Positions 1 through 6,936 are shown, counted from the stretch's first letter. The stretch: DNA of 18,508 bases from Candidatus Benthicola azotiphorus (GCA_947581745.1 CANPVW010000285.1:1-18508); one strand, 5' to 3'. A program made the numbers and translations. The notes: generated by a model from the letters alone, not told the origin.

Positions 1-491
1 GTGAGCAGCTGCTTCACCGTGACCTCGCTCGAGGGTCCGTGGCGGAAGGAATCGAGGTAGCGGCCGACCGGGTTCTCGATCTCGATCAGCCCCTCGTCGG
101 CGAGCATCAGAGTCGCCGTACCGACGAGAGGCTTCGTCATCGAGGCGAGACGGAAGATCGAGTTTCGCTCCATCGGTTTCAGGTCGTCCCGGTCGGCCCA
201 GCCCATCGCCTGGTGGAGCACGATCTGTCCGTTCACGACGACGAGGATCTCGGCCCCGATCACGTGCCGCGCGACGACCCTCGAGTAGAGTCGTTCCTTG
301 AACAGCCAGATCGCGTCCGAAGACACTCCGACGGCCTCGGGCGACTCCGCGTACGGAAACGGCGCTCCTTCGATCGGGGTGCGAGGCGTACGTGGGAACC
401 CGGGTCGCGAAGCGTCGTCCGCGCCGCAACCGGCCGACGAGACCACGATGACCGCCAGGAGCATCCGGGGGCCCCGGCGCGCCATTCCCAT
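1..491 (-). CDS. Serine hydrolase, beta-lactamase fold (class C/PBP4* type), lipoprotein, partial at left edge
   Basis: This is the N-terminal 163 codons of a gene that continues beyond position 1. The protein starts with a basic stretch, a hydrophobic segment (residues 10-20) and a lipobox SSAGC with the lipidated cysteine at residue 22, so an outer or inner membrane lipoprotein is likely. The active-site motif SMTK (S117-K120) follows the family pattern ERNSIFRLASMTK and is the SxxK nucleophile and general base of class C beta-lactamases, DD-peptidases and esterases. The later Y-x-N and KTG-like motifs lie outside the window, so catalytic competence cannot be judged. The start at 491 (ATG) is preceded by GGGAGG at 505-510; an in-frame GTG at 500 and an ATG at 485 are alternatives. 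It lies 25 nt after the stop of the paralogous hydrolase upstream and is very probably cotranscribed with it. Substrate unknown. Confidence 0.87.
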   Translation of the reverse strand, partial: MGMARRGPRMLLAVIVVSSAGCGADDASRPGFPRTPRTPIEGAPFPYAESPEAVGVSSDAIWLFKERLYSRVVARHVIGAEILVVVNGQIVLHQAMGWADRDDLKPMERNSIFRLASMTKPLVGTATLMLADEGLIEIENPVGRYLDSFRHGPSSEVTVKQLL

Positions 492-516
492 CGGCTTCAC
501 CCTGCCTCCCGGATCT

Positions 517-1698
517 TCATTCCAGCCCGACCAGCGAGGGGAGGCGGCGAATCGCATCCTGCCACACGAGGGGCGACCCGCGCGATTGCGTGAAGTACAG
601 GACCATCGCGTCCGCCTCGGGGAAGGCGATCGCGATCGTGCCATCCGAGCCGCTGTGCCCGAAAGCCGGCAGCCCCGTCCCATCGGCCGCTTCCCGGAAC
701 CGCTCCCAGTGCATGCCGTATCCCGGCACGTAGCCCGGAGCCAGCGCCAGCCGAACCGTCGCTTCCGAGAGCAGCCGCCCGCTGCCGTCGGCTCCCAGGT
801 TCATCCACACGGCGAGCCAACGGGCGTAGTCGAACACGGTGCTGTACAGACCTCCGCTCGCCCGGAACCAGGGCGTTCGCTGCGGAAGGGTGTTGTCCCA
901 GTATCTTTCGAGATGGCCGGCGGTCCACCCGTAGGTGCTGTTCACGCGCGGCGCCCACGTGCTGTCCGGCGAGAAATAGGTGTGGGTGTCGTGCAGCTCG
1001 AGCGGCACGAGGATCCGCTCCCGGACGAAATCCTCGACGGGGCGACCGGTCAGCTGGGCGACGATCGCTCCGAGCGTCGCCGAGTTGCGGTCCGCGTAGC
1101 GATACGCCTCGCCCGGTGGGTTCGGAGGTCCCTCCGCTCCCACGAGGTCGACCGCGGAGCGAAGGTCGGGCCGCTCCCAGTACCCTTCCGGAAAGGGAGT
1201 CTGCTCGAAACCGGATCCGTGGGTCAGGAGCTCCCGGATCGTGATGCCGCCGGACCGCTCGTTGTCGAACGACGGAAGGTAGCGGGCCACCGGGTCGTCG
1301 AGCTCGAGACGGCCCTCTTCCGCGAGCATCAGGATCGCCGCGCCGATGAACGGCTTCGTCATCGACCGGATGCGGTAGATCGAGTTACGCTCGAGTCGGA
1401 TCCGGCGCTCGTAGTCGCTCCATCCGACCACCTTGTGCCACACGATCCGTCCGTTCTTGATCACCAGCAGCTCGGCGCCCATGATCAGCCCCTGCTCGCC
1501 CCACCAGGCGGCGTCGTTCATGAACGTCTCGAGGACGAACGGATCGAGGCCCTCGTCTGCGGGTGTGGAGCAGGGGAACGGTGCGTCCTCCAGGCAGTCG
1601 CCTGACGGCAGAGCTTCGGCTTGCCCCAGCGCGACGCCGGCAGGAAGGACGCAGGCGGCGAGGATGGACGAGAGCAGCGACCGCTTCCACATCCGCAT
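517..1698 (-). CDS. Secreted serine hydrolase, beta-lactamase fold (class C type)
   Basis: The 393-residue protein has full length for the beta-lactamase/esterase family. An N-terminal signal peptide (hydrophobic residues 8-24, probable cleavage near AxA at 27-29) sends it to the periplasm. The SxxK motif SMTK lies near residues 112-115, and a later HSG motif (about 349-351) replaces the KTG box. The middle motif reads Y-A-D (about 202-204) rather than Y-x-N, a departure from the third-residue asparagine. I chose the ATG at 1698 because AAGGA sits six bases upstream and the signal peptide begins there; the reading frame stays open to 1920 but that extension is arginine-rich and overlaps the upstream gene. 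It lies 38 nt after the upstream membrane protein gene and 25 nt before a paralogue that shares the APFP, GAE-LV, ERNSI and SMTKP segments. The fold is certain; whether it acts on peptidoglycan, beta-lactams or esters is not. Confidence 0.92.
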   Translation of the reverse strand: MRMWKRSLLSSILAACVLPAGVALGQAEALPSGDCLEDAPFPCSTPADEGLDPFVLETFMNDAAWWGEQGLIMGAELLVIKNGRIVWHKVVGWSDYERRIRLERNSIYRIRSMTKPFIGAAILMLAEEGRLELDDPVARYLPSFDNERSGGITIRELLTHGSGFEQTPFPEGYWERPDLRSAVDLVGAEGPPNPPGEAYRYADRNSATLGAIVAQLTGRPVEDFVRERILVPLELHDTHTYFSPDSTWAPRVNSTYGWTAGHLERYWDNTLPQRTPWFRASGGLYSTVFDYARWLAVWMNLGADGSGRLLSEATVRLALAPGYVPGYGMHWERFREAADGTGLPAFGHSGSDGTIAIAFPEADAMVLYFTQSRGSPLVWQDAIRRLPSLVGLE

Positions 1699-1736
1699 TT
1701 CACATCCTTCGGAGGGTCGGCCGTTCCGGGCTCGGC

Positions 1737-2426
1737 CTAGGGCCGGTTGCACCCGGCGGCCGTGAAGTCCCGGTCCACGTCGCGGACCGCCTCGTACAGA
1801 GCGGCGTCCCAGCCTGCGAGGCGGTCGGGAAGGCCTTCGCCGTAGGCTCGTCCGCGCGTGGTGCTGTAACGAATCCAGCCGGCTTCCACTTCCTCGTAGC
1901 TCGTGCGCAGCCCCGAGCACGGCAGCTTCCCCCGAGCATGCATCGCTGCGACGTCCCGGTACCTCCTGACCGTTGCCTCGAGGCTGCGCGCGGCCACCGT
2001 CAGCGGGTCGGCTGCCGACACGCGTCGATCCCCCGGCGGGACGGCGGTCAGCGCGTCCGACCGGATGTCGGCCGTCGGCACCGGAATGCTGACTTCGGAC
2101 AGCGCCGCCGAGAGGTCGGGCGCGGCCTCGGCGACCGGGACCGCGAGCGGCCGCGCCCCGACCCCTATGCAGGCGATGGCGACCAGCACGACCACCAGGT
2201 CGACCGCGACTTCCGTGACGTGGGAGTCCCGCAACCCGCTGAAAATCACCGCGCGCGCTCGACGCCCGCGTCGGGTGCGGCTTCGAGAGTCCCGGGACAG
2301 TGGGGAGTCGGTCGACGGGGAAAGGCCCCGGTCGAGCTCGGCAAGAAGCTCCCGCAGCGACTCTTGCGAGCTCGCGGCAAGAACCTGGGCCGCCAGACGT
2401 TCAGCGTCGGACCAGCTGTCACTCAT
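1737..2426 (-). CDS. Single-pass membrane protein of unknown function
   Basis: I do not recognise this 229-residue protein. Residues 1-35 are acidic and helical (alternating Ala, Leu, Glu and Ser), residues 45-60 are very arginine-rich, and a hydrophobic segment at about 74-93 is the only membrane span. By the positive-inside rule the N-terminus should be cytoplasmic and the C-terminal ~135 residues periplasmic. The distal part contains a helical stretch (about 145-165) and two cysteines (170 and 226) that could form a disulfide. This topology resembles anti-sigma factors or membrane sensors, but no sigma factor lies beside it and no zinc-binding HxxxCxxC motif is present, so that role is not supported. 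The ATG at 2426 has GGGAG five bases upstream. It is the first gene of a probable operon with two serine hydrolases. The opposite-strand open frames over this region look like shadows. Confidence 0.7.
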   Translation of the reverse strand: MSDSWSDAERLAAQVLAASSQESLRELLAELDRGLSPSTDSPLSRDSRSRTRRGRRARAVIFSGLRDSHVTEVAVDLVVVLVAIACIGVGARPLAVPVAEAAPDLSAALSEVSIPVPTADIRSDALTAVPPGDRRVSAADPLTVAARSLEATVRRYRDVAAMHARGKLPCSGLRTSYEEVEAGWIRYSTTRGRAYGEGLPDRLAGWDAALYEAVRDVDRDFTAAGCNRP

Positions 2427-2488
2427 CGCCTCTCCCGAGCTCCGGTGCCGACCCCGGTGTCGCCGGAGCCACCGCGCGGGCTGTCCTC

Positions 2489-2494
2489 AATATA
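2489..2494 (-). promoter_or_regulatory. Possible -10 element for the minus-strand operon
   Basis: Read on the minus strand these bases are TATATT, a good match to a sigma-70 -10 hexamer in an otherwise GC-rich spacer, about 60 nt upstream of the ATG at 2426. No convincing -35 hexamer is present 16-18 nt further upstream, so this is only a candidate. Confidence 0.22.
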
Positions 2495-2651
2495 CACGAT
2501 CGGAGGCTCTGACGACGATCGTATGGATCGAACCCTTCGTCGCCGTCGCCGCGTATAGTAGATTGAGGTGCAACCCGTCCGGGTGCGGCCGGATTGGGCG
2601 CATTCCGGCGTGAGGGCCGCGGAACGCGGACACGGGCAACAGGAGAGTACG

Positions 2652-3350
2652 ATGCCGGGCGAGGTCGTGAATTCGGTTTCGGAGGGGCGGCCCGAGGAGA
2701 GTCCCCCCACCGCCAATCAGCGCTTCAAGGACTCCTACCGGCTCATCATCGCGGTGGGCGTGCTCGTGTCCATCGCCTTTCACTTCGCCGCCTTCGAGTT
2801 CTTCCCGAAGATGCAGGCGGCGAACCTCGATTTCGTGCCCGAGGAGCTGTCGGCCGTCGAGCTCCCGCCAGAGGTCAGGATCCCTCCCCCTCCGGAGGCG
2901 ATCATGCGACCTGCGCGCCCCATACTGTCCGATCGTCCGATCGATGAAGACATCACCATCGCGCCGTCCACGTTCGAGGACAATCCGGTTTCCGAGCTGG
3001 CGCCGCCGCCGCCCAACGTCGAGGTGGACCCGAGCGACCAGCCCGTATACATAGCGCGGGACGTCGATCCACGCCTGACGAACGCGCCGGAGATGCTCCG
3101 GCTTCTCGACCGCCTGTATCCGAAAGCGCTCAAGGAAGCGGGCATCGGGGGCGAGGTGACGATGTGGGTGTGGGTGGACGAACAGGGCAGGCCGGGACGC
3201 GCCGTGATCAACCGTTCCAGCGGCTACCCGCAGCTTGACGCTACGGCCCTGGCGATCGCGGCCGAGATGAAGTTCACGCCCGCCATGCTGCGGGACAAGC
3301 CGGTCGGCGTCTGGGTCGCGCAGCCCGTGAGCTTCTCGGTCGGCCGCTAG
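2652..3350 (+). CDS. TonB-like energy transducer (TonB C-terminal domain protein)
   Basis: The 232-residue protein has the classic TonB layout: a short cytoplasmic N-terminus, one membrane anchor (about 31-50), a proline-rich periplasmic linker (about 72-122, with PPEVRIPPPPEA and LAPPPP) and a C-terminal TonB domain (about 145-230). The C-terminal domain shows the family pattern: YP-ALKEAGIGGEV, a V-V-D-G-(P/R) strand, SSGYPQLDATALA and FTPA. Proteins of this type transmit proton-motive force from an ExbB/ExbD complex to outer-membrane receptors, but neither exbB/exbD nor a receptor is in the window. The ATG at 2652 is chosen because AGGAGAG lies at 2641-2647; the frame is open upstream to 2568 but that part is not TonB-like. 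It is divergent from the 1737-2426 gene and convergent with the antiporter, 30 nt apart. Confidence 0.9.
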   Translation: MPGEVVNSVSEGRPEESPPTANQRFKDSYRLIIAVGVLVSIAFHFAAFEFFPKMQAANLDFVPEELSAVELPPEVRIPPPPEAIMRPARPILSDRPIDEDITIAPSTFEDNPVSELAPPPPNVEVDPSDQPVYIARDVDPRLTNAPEMLRLLDRLYPKALKEAGIGGEVTMWVWVDEQGRPGRAVINRSSGYPQLDATALAIAAEMKFTPAMLRDKPVGVWVAQPVSFSVGR

Positions 3351-3354
3351 CGGC
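3343..3354. repeat. 12-bp perfect palindrome across the TonB-like stop codon
   Basis: GCCGCTAGCGGC is self-complementary over all 12 bases and contains the TAG stop codon at 3348-3350. A second short dyad (GACTC at 3356-3360 with GAGTC at 3371-3375) follows in the 30-nt gap before the convergent antiporter stop. These may form hairpins that end transcription on both strands, but neither is followed by a T-run, so a terminator role is weakly supported. Confidence 0.4.
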
Positions 3355-3380
3355 TGACTCCCGGCGGCGCGAGTCCGTCG

Positions 3381-5165
3381 TCAGACTCCGACCACCGCCA
3401 CGATCGTCTGACCTGACTGTGGGGCCGGGGGTCGGTCGAGCGTGACGACCGTGAGCTCGCCGTCCTCAGCCACGAACAGCGGGATCGCGTCCGGGTGCTG
3501 CTCCAGAAAGTCCCGGTAGCCGAAGGCCTCGCTGAGCTTCGTGGCCTTGACGCCCGCGCCGGCGTCGAATCTGGCCGTAAGCTGCCAGTAGTCCGCTTCG
3601 GGCCTGAACAGGAATCTTCCCCTCAGGTGGCGACCGAGCAGCGTGTCGTCCGTGGCGGTCGCGTAGCCCTCGGGGGGCAGCTGATACACCGCATCCGTAC
3701 CCAGGACTTCGCTGAAGTTGAGACCCGTGAGCGAGTTCACTTCGTCGTTCGAGGTGACCGCCAGCAGGTACCCGATCCCCGCCAGGTCGATCTGGTCCAG
3801 CGCCCCCTCCGTCAACGTGCTTCCATAATAGCCGGGCAGACCCGCCAGTCGCGCCTGCGCGATGTTGTGGCGATTCGTGTCGGCCAGGCGTACCGGGAAT
3901 CCGAGCTCGTGCAGCTCCCGCGCGATCTCCCGGGCCCACGGGTGCGCTCCCACGAACAGCACTCCCTGCGGGTCCGGCTCCGCGATCCCGAGGGCCCTCG
4001 CGAGCGGCGCCGACGTGAAGCCGTACACGAGGACGGTGGCGATGATCACGAGGAACGTGACCGACGCCAGCTGTCCCGCGTTGCCGTACCCGTGCTGTGT
4101 GAGCTCGAGCGCGAACAGCGAGGACACGGCGGCGGCCACGATCCCGCGTGGGGCCACCCACCCGAGAACCACGCGCTCACGCCAGCCGAAGTCCGAGCCG
4201 ACCGTGGCGATCGCCACGGCCAGGGGCCGAACGACCAGAATCAGAGTCGCCACGAAAGCGACCTCGGGGATCCCCACGGCTCGCAGGTCCGCCAGGTCGA
4301 GGCGGGCGGCCAGCACGATGAACAGGGAAGAGATGAGGAGGACGCGCAGGTTCTCCTTGAACTCCACGATGTGGCGCACGTTCACCGATCGCTGGTTCGC
4401 CATCACCATGCCCATCAGGGTCACGGTGAGGAGACCCGATTCGGGCTGCAGCGCGTTGGAGCCGGCGAAGGCCGCCACGACGAGCGTCAGCGAGAGCGGA
4501 CTCTGGAGGAACTCGGGCACCCACCGTCGGGCGAGCAGCCAGATCATCAGTCCGGCCCCGGCGGCGGCGAGCACCGCCCCGATCACGATCGTGGTCAGGA
4601 GGCCGGCCGTGCCCACGGTCCACGCGACTTCGAGACCGCCGGCCAGCAGGACCTCGAACACGAGAACGGCGAGCACCGCTCCGACGGGGTCGATGAGAAT
4701 GCCTTCCCACTTGAGCGTGTTGCCGACCTGCGCCTGGGGCCGCATCTGGCGAAGCAGAGGGACGATGACGGTGGGGCCGGTCACGACGAGGATCGCCCCG
4801 AGAAGCAGGGCGGGCTCGAGGTCCATGCCCAGGATGTAGTGCGCCGAGCACGTCGCGAGCGCCCAGGTGACGATGGCCCCCACGGTGACCAGGCTGGTCA
4901 CCACCCGCCCGACCTGCCTCAGCTCCTGGAGTCGGAGGCTCGTGCCTCCCTCGAACAGGATGATCGCGACGGACACCGAGACCACCGGGAAGAGCAGATC
5001 GCCGAACAGGAGATCGGGGTCGAGAAGGCCGGTGAACGGACCGACCACCATGCCGAACAGCAGGAGCACGAGGATCGATGGCAGCCCGATGCGCCACGCG
5101 ATCCACTCGGCAGCGATGCCGAGTGTGATGATGCTGGCGATGGCGATCAACAGGTATTGGCTCAA
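3381..5165 (-). CDS. Cation:proton antiporter, CPA1/NhaP type, with C-terminal TrkA-N-like domain
   Basis: The 594-residue protein has about a dozen membrane segments in residues 1-390 and a soluble C-terminal region of about 200 residues. CPA1 landmarks are visible: FEGG (71-74), TGPT (129-132), the WEG..IDPVGA segment with the candidate ion-binding aspartate D159, and APRGIVAA with R340. It should exchange Na+ or K+ for protons across the inner membrane; the cation cannot be told from sequence. The tail begins with a beta-alpha-beta unit (about 401-435, VLFVGAHPWAREIA then VRLADTNRHN) like a TrkA-N/RCK nucleotide-binding domain, but lacks the usual GxGxxG. The residue before D159 is Ile, where many NhaP proteins have Asn. 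The start is a TTG at 5165, supported by GGAG six bases upstream; no nearer ATG fits. It is divergent from the HTH gene. Confidence 0.92.
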   Translation of the reverse strand: MSQYLLIAIASIITLGIAAEWIAWRIGLPSILVLLLFGMVVGPFTGLLDPDLLFGDLLFPVVSVSVAIILFEGGTSLRLQELRQVGRVVTSLVTVGAIVTWALATCSAHYILGMDLEPALLLGAILVVTGPTVIVPLLRQMRPQAQVGNTLKWEGILIDPVGAVLAVLVFEVLLAGGLEVAWTVGTAGLLTTIVIGAVLAAAGAGLMIWLLARRWVPEFLQSPLSLTLVVAAFAGSNALQPESGLLTVTLMGMVMANQRSVNVRHIVEFKENLRVLLISSLFIVLAARLDLADLRAVGIPEVAFVATLILVVRPLAVAIATVGSDFGWRERVVLGWVAPRGIVAAAVSSLFALELTQHGYGNAGQLASVTFLVIIATVLVYGFTSAPLARALGIAEPDPQGVLFVGAHPWAREIARELHELGFPVRLADTNRHNIAQARLAGLPGYYGSTLTEGALDQIDLAGIGYLLAVTSNDEVNSLTGLNFSEVLGTDAVYQLPPEGYATATDDTLLGRHLRGRFLFRPEADYWQLTARFDAGAGVKATKLSEAFGYRDFLEQHPDAIPLFVAEDGELTVVTLDRPPAPQSGQTIVAVVGV

Positions 5166-5171
5166 ATCTGG

Positions 5172-5175
5172 CTCC
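5172..5175 (-). promoter_or_regulatory. Ribosome binding site deciding the TTG start of the antiporter
   Basis: On the minus strand this reads GGAG, six bases before the TTG at 5165-5163. It is the reason for choosing an unusual TTG start, and the resulting N-terminus leads directly into the first membrane segment. Confidence 0.65.
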
Positions 5176-5188
5176 GTTTCAGGGCAGT

Positions 5189-5254
5189 GTTCGCGACGGA
5201 TGCGAACCGTACCGCATCAGGGACGATCTCGTCAAGATCGGCCGAAACACGGCC
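5189..5254. repeat. Cluster of short inverted repeats in the antiporter/HTH divergent region
   Basis: Four dyads occur within 66 nt: GTTCGC-N7-GCGAAC (5189-5207), GATGCG-N8-CGCATC (5199-5218), CGATC-N7-GATCG (5224-5240) and GGCCG-N5-CGGCC (5240-5254). The first two overlap each other. They lie between the antiporter start and the promoter of the HTH gene, where operators would be expected. Each dyad alone could be chance; the density is what stands out. Binding by the neighbouring HTH protein is a guess. Confidence 0.4.
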
Positions 5255-5261
5255 TTGTACA

Positions 5262-5289
5262 TTGACTTATGCACAGAAGCAAGTAATAT
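5262..5289 (+). promoter_or_regulatory. Sigma-70-like promoter of the HTH gene
   Basis: A -35 hexamer TTGACT (5262-5267) and a -10 hexamer TAATAT (5284-5289) are separated by 16 nt. They sit in a distinctly AT-rich stretch of a GC-rich window. Transcription would start near 5296, giving a leader of about 23 nt before the ATG at 5319, which has AGGA six bases upstream. This is the clearest promoter in the window. Confidence 0.62.
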
Positions 5290-5318
5290 GAATAGCGACA
5301 ACAACACCAGGAATTGCC

Positions 5319-5756
5319 ATGCGAGAGACACTTGGCGTCCACGAATTCGCCCGGCTGAGCGGTCGTCACTTCAACACCGTGTACAACTGGATCCGCACGG
5401 GGGGAGTATCGGCTCGCAAGCAGGACGGGGAGTGGCGCATTCCCACCTCGGAGCTCGACCGGATTCGAAAGCGCGCGGCGGATGGCGATGCCGCGGCCGA
5501 GACGGAAGACCTTCTCGACTGGTGGTCGCGTGACTTCGAGCACACGATGCAGCGGTTGGTTCGACTTTCCACGTGGATGGACCGGCTCGGTAAGCAGACC
5601 CTGTCCAGACACGGCTCCAGCAGGACCCACGTGATGGCCGAGTCACGGTCGAGCGAGCTCACCGACATGGTGACCGAGCTGCGCGACGTGGCCTCGGCCA
5701 TCGAGACCGCCGAACGCCTGAGGCCACGACTTCTCGAGCTGCACCGAAGGGCCTGA
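5319..5756 (+). CDS. Excisionase/MerR-like helix-turn-helix DNA-binding protein
   Basis: The 145-residue protein starts with a winged helix-turn-helix of the excisionase-like/HTH_17 type: VHEFARLSG then HFNTVYNWIRTGG (about residues 6-29), followed by the wing ARKQDGEWRIPTSELDRI (32-49). The rest (about 60-145) is predicted to be helical and charged, with a tryptophan-rich segment (DLLDWW) and a leucine-spaced C-terminal helix that could form a coiled coil for dimerisation. It probably acts as a local transcription regulator rather than a phage excisionase, since no integrase or attachment site is nearby. The ATG at 5319 has AGGA at 5309-5312 and a strong upstream promoter. It is divergent from the antiporter, separated by a dyad-rich region, and 199 nt upstream of the LTxxQ lipoprotein on the same strand. 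Targets unknown. Confidence 0.85.
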   Translation: MRETLGVHEFARLSGRHFNTVYNWIRTGGVSARKQDGEWRIPTSELDRIRKRAADGDAAAETEDLLDWWSRDFEHTMQRLVRLSTWMDRLGKQTLSRHGSSRTHVMAESRSSELTDMVTELRDVASAIETAERLRPRLLELHRRA

Positions 5757-5800
5757 GGCACTTCGGGCCCCGTCGGACCAGGCTCTCCGGCCGGGAGCGG

Positions 5801-5833
5801 TCCACACGCATCTCCACGCGCGATTCCACGCGC
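5801..5833. repeat. Three direct repeats with a 12-bp period
   Basis: TCCACACGC (5801-5809), TCCACGCGC (5813-5821) and TCCACGCGC (5825-5833) recur exactly every 12 bp, with one mismatch in the first copy. They lie in the 196-nt gap between the HTH gene and the LTxxQ lipoprotein gene, about 120 nt upstream of the latter. The arrangement suits a multi-site binding element upstream of the lipoprotein gene. Only three copies are present, so chance is not excluded. The rest of the gap shows one short hairpin (GGGAG 5890-5894 with CTCCC 5901-5905) and no clear promoter. Confidence 0.5.
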
Positions 5834-5955
5834 CTTCCGTCCGAAGCGGGAATGACGCTCGACCCCGTGGCGTCTAAAGAGCAAATCGGGGGAGCGAAGA
5901 CTCCCGCACAGAGTTCCCGACCGAACAGGCGGTCGAGTGCACCACGAGGTGGATG

Positions 5956-6909
5956 ATGATACGGAAACGAAGACAGGGAAGCCGTCGGCGGCGCGTAGCC
6001 TTCGCCGGCCTGATGATCGGGATGGCGGGAGTGGGAGGAGCCTGCCACGGAACACCTCCGGAGGCTGCCGCGCAGGAGGCCACCGGGCAAGCTTCGCCGG
6101 GATGGACGGATGCCCGGCTGTCGGCCCTCGTGGACCGCTACGCCGAGGGGCTGGATCTGTCGCAGGATCAGGAGCACGCCGTCCAGGAGCTGTTCGTGGG
6201 ATACAGGGACGGGCTCGGGGAGCCCGGCACCACGTGGAGGGTCGCGGCCGACCTTCAGAAGATCCTGACTTCGGAGCAGATCGCGGCGATCGCGGCTCGC
6301 GGATCGAGGCCGCAGGCAGCCGGTCCCCCCGATGGACCCGGACCGGAGCGGATGGGGCGGGGCCAGTTCCAGGGCCGCTCGGTCGCTCCGCCGATGGGGG
6401 CCGGCCAGCGCCGACGCTTCGATCCCGGGTTCGTGCCGGGGGTAGCCGGACTGGACCTGTCGGACGAACAGCAGGCGCAGTTGAACGAGATTCGCGAGGC
6501 GCACGCGGCGGAGATGGCGGAGATCAGGGATGGTCTGAGGGCCGGCAGCCTGAGTCGTGATTCGGCCGAGCAGCGCCTCGCCTCGATCAGGGCCGAGATC
6601 CACGAGGCCGCGCAGTCCGTCCTGACGGCCGACCAGCGCGCGGCGCTGGAACAGCATCGCGCGGAAGCCGAGGCTCGCCGCAGCGAGGCGGAGGCCAGAC
6701 GCGAGCAGGCGCAGAGCCTGCGACAGGAGCGGTGGCAGGCGGGCCAGGCCGCCAGGGTCGAGTCCCTCGGCCTGACGGCGGAGCAGGAGGAGATCTGGAT
6801 CCTCCACGACTCGCTGTCCCGGCTGTTCGCGAGGCAGGGCGCAGGCAGGAGGGCGGCGGACGGCCGGGCGCGCATGGGGAGAGGTGGCACGAGAGGTCCG
6901 GCGCGGTGA
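5956..6909 (+). CDS. Spy/CpxP-like LTxxQ-motif periplasmic lipoprotein
   Basis: The product is about 317 residues. It begins with an arginine-rich n-region and a hydrophobic segment ending in GVGGAC, a somewhat atypical lipobox with the cysteine near residue 30, so it is probably a lipoprotein. Five LTxxQ-type motifs appear: LSQDQ, LTSEQ, LSDEQ, LTADQ and LTAEQ (about residues 68, 104, 168, 223 and 273). These motifs mark the Spy/CpxP family of envelope-stress chaperones and metal-responsive proteins. E. coli Spy and CpxP are about half this length. A Gly/Pro/Arg-rich linker (about 116-160) separates two halves, and the second half holds a long Glu/Arg/Ala/Gln helix (about 205-262), likely coiled coil. 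Two adjacent in-frame ATGs (5953 and 5956) follow GAGG at 5946-5949; 5956 gives the better spacing of six. The C-terminus is Arg/Gly-rich. Chaperone function is inferred. Confidence 0.83.
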   Translation: MIRKRRQGSRRRRVAFAGLMIGMAGVGGACHGTPPEAAAQEATGQASPGWTDARLSALVDRYAEGLDLSQDQEHAVQELFVGYRDGLGEPGTTWRVAADLQKILTSEQIAAIAARGSRPQAAGPPDGPGPERMGRGQFQGRSVAPPMGAGQRRRFDPGFVPGVAGLDLSDEQQAQLNEIREAHAAEMAEIRDGLRAGSLSRDSAEQRLASIRAEIHEAAQSVLTADQRAALEQHRAEAEARRSEAEARREQAQSLRQERWQAGQAARVESLGLTAEQEEIWILHDSLSRLFARQGAGRRAADGRARMGRGGTRGPAR

Positions 6910-6936
6910 GCGCCTGACGACAGTCCTTCGAGGAAA

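Noticed and set aside
2551..2560. TATAGT as the -10 box of the TonB-like gene
   Set aside because: No -35-like hexamer lies 16-18 nt upstream and the leader would be about 85 nt; too weak to annotate.
1563..2613. Plus-strand open frames opposite the one-TM protein and hydrolase genes
   Set aside because: Arg/Gly/Ala-rich with no hydrophobic segment or motif, and no convincing ribosome binding site; the minus-strand genes have ribosome binding sites and operon spacing.
3495..5291. Long plus-strand open frame (598 codons) opposite the antiporter gene
   Set aside because: Its product is dominated by Arg, Asp, His, Gln and Glu with no domain pattern, as expected for the complement of a GC-rich membrane-protein gene.
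5319..5756. Phage excisionase with an integrated element
   Set aside because: The HTH resembles excisionases, but no integrase, attachment-site repeats or other phage genes are in the window.
5801..5833. CRISPR-like or iteron array
   Set aside because: Only three 9-nt units with 3-nt spacers; there are no spacers of CRISPR length, no cas genes and no replication gene.
5659..6807. Minus-strand open frame opposite the LTxxQ lipoprotein gene
   Set aside because: The plus-strand frame has five LTxxQ motifs and a signal peptide; the minus frame has no motif and its repeats merely mirror the 12-bp DNA repeat.
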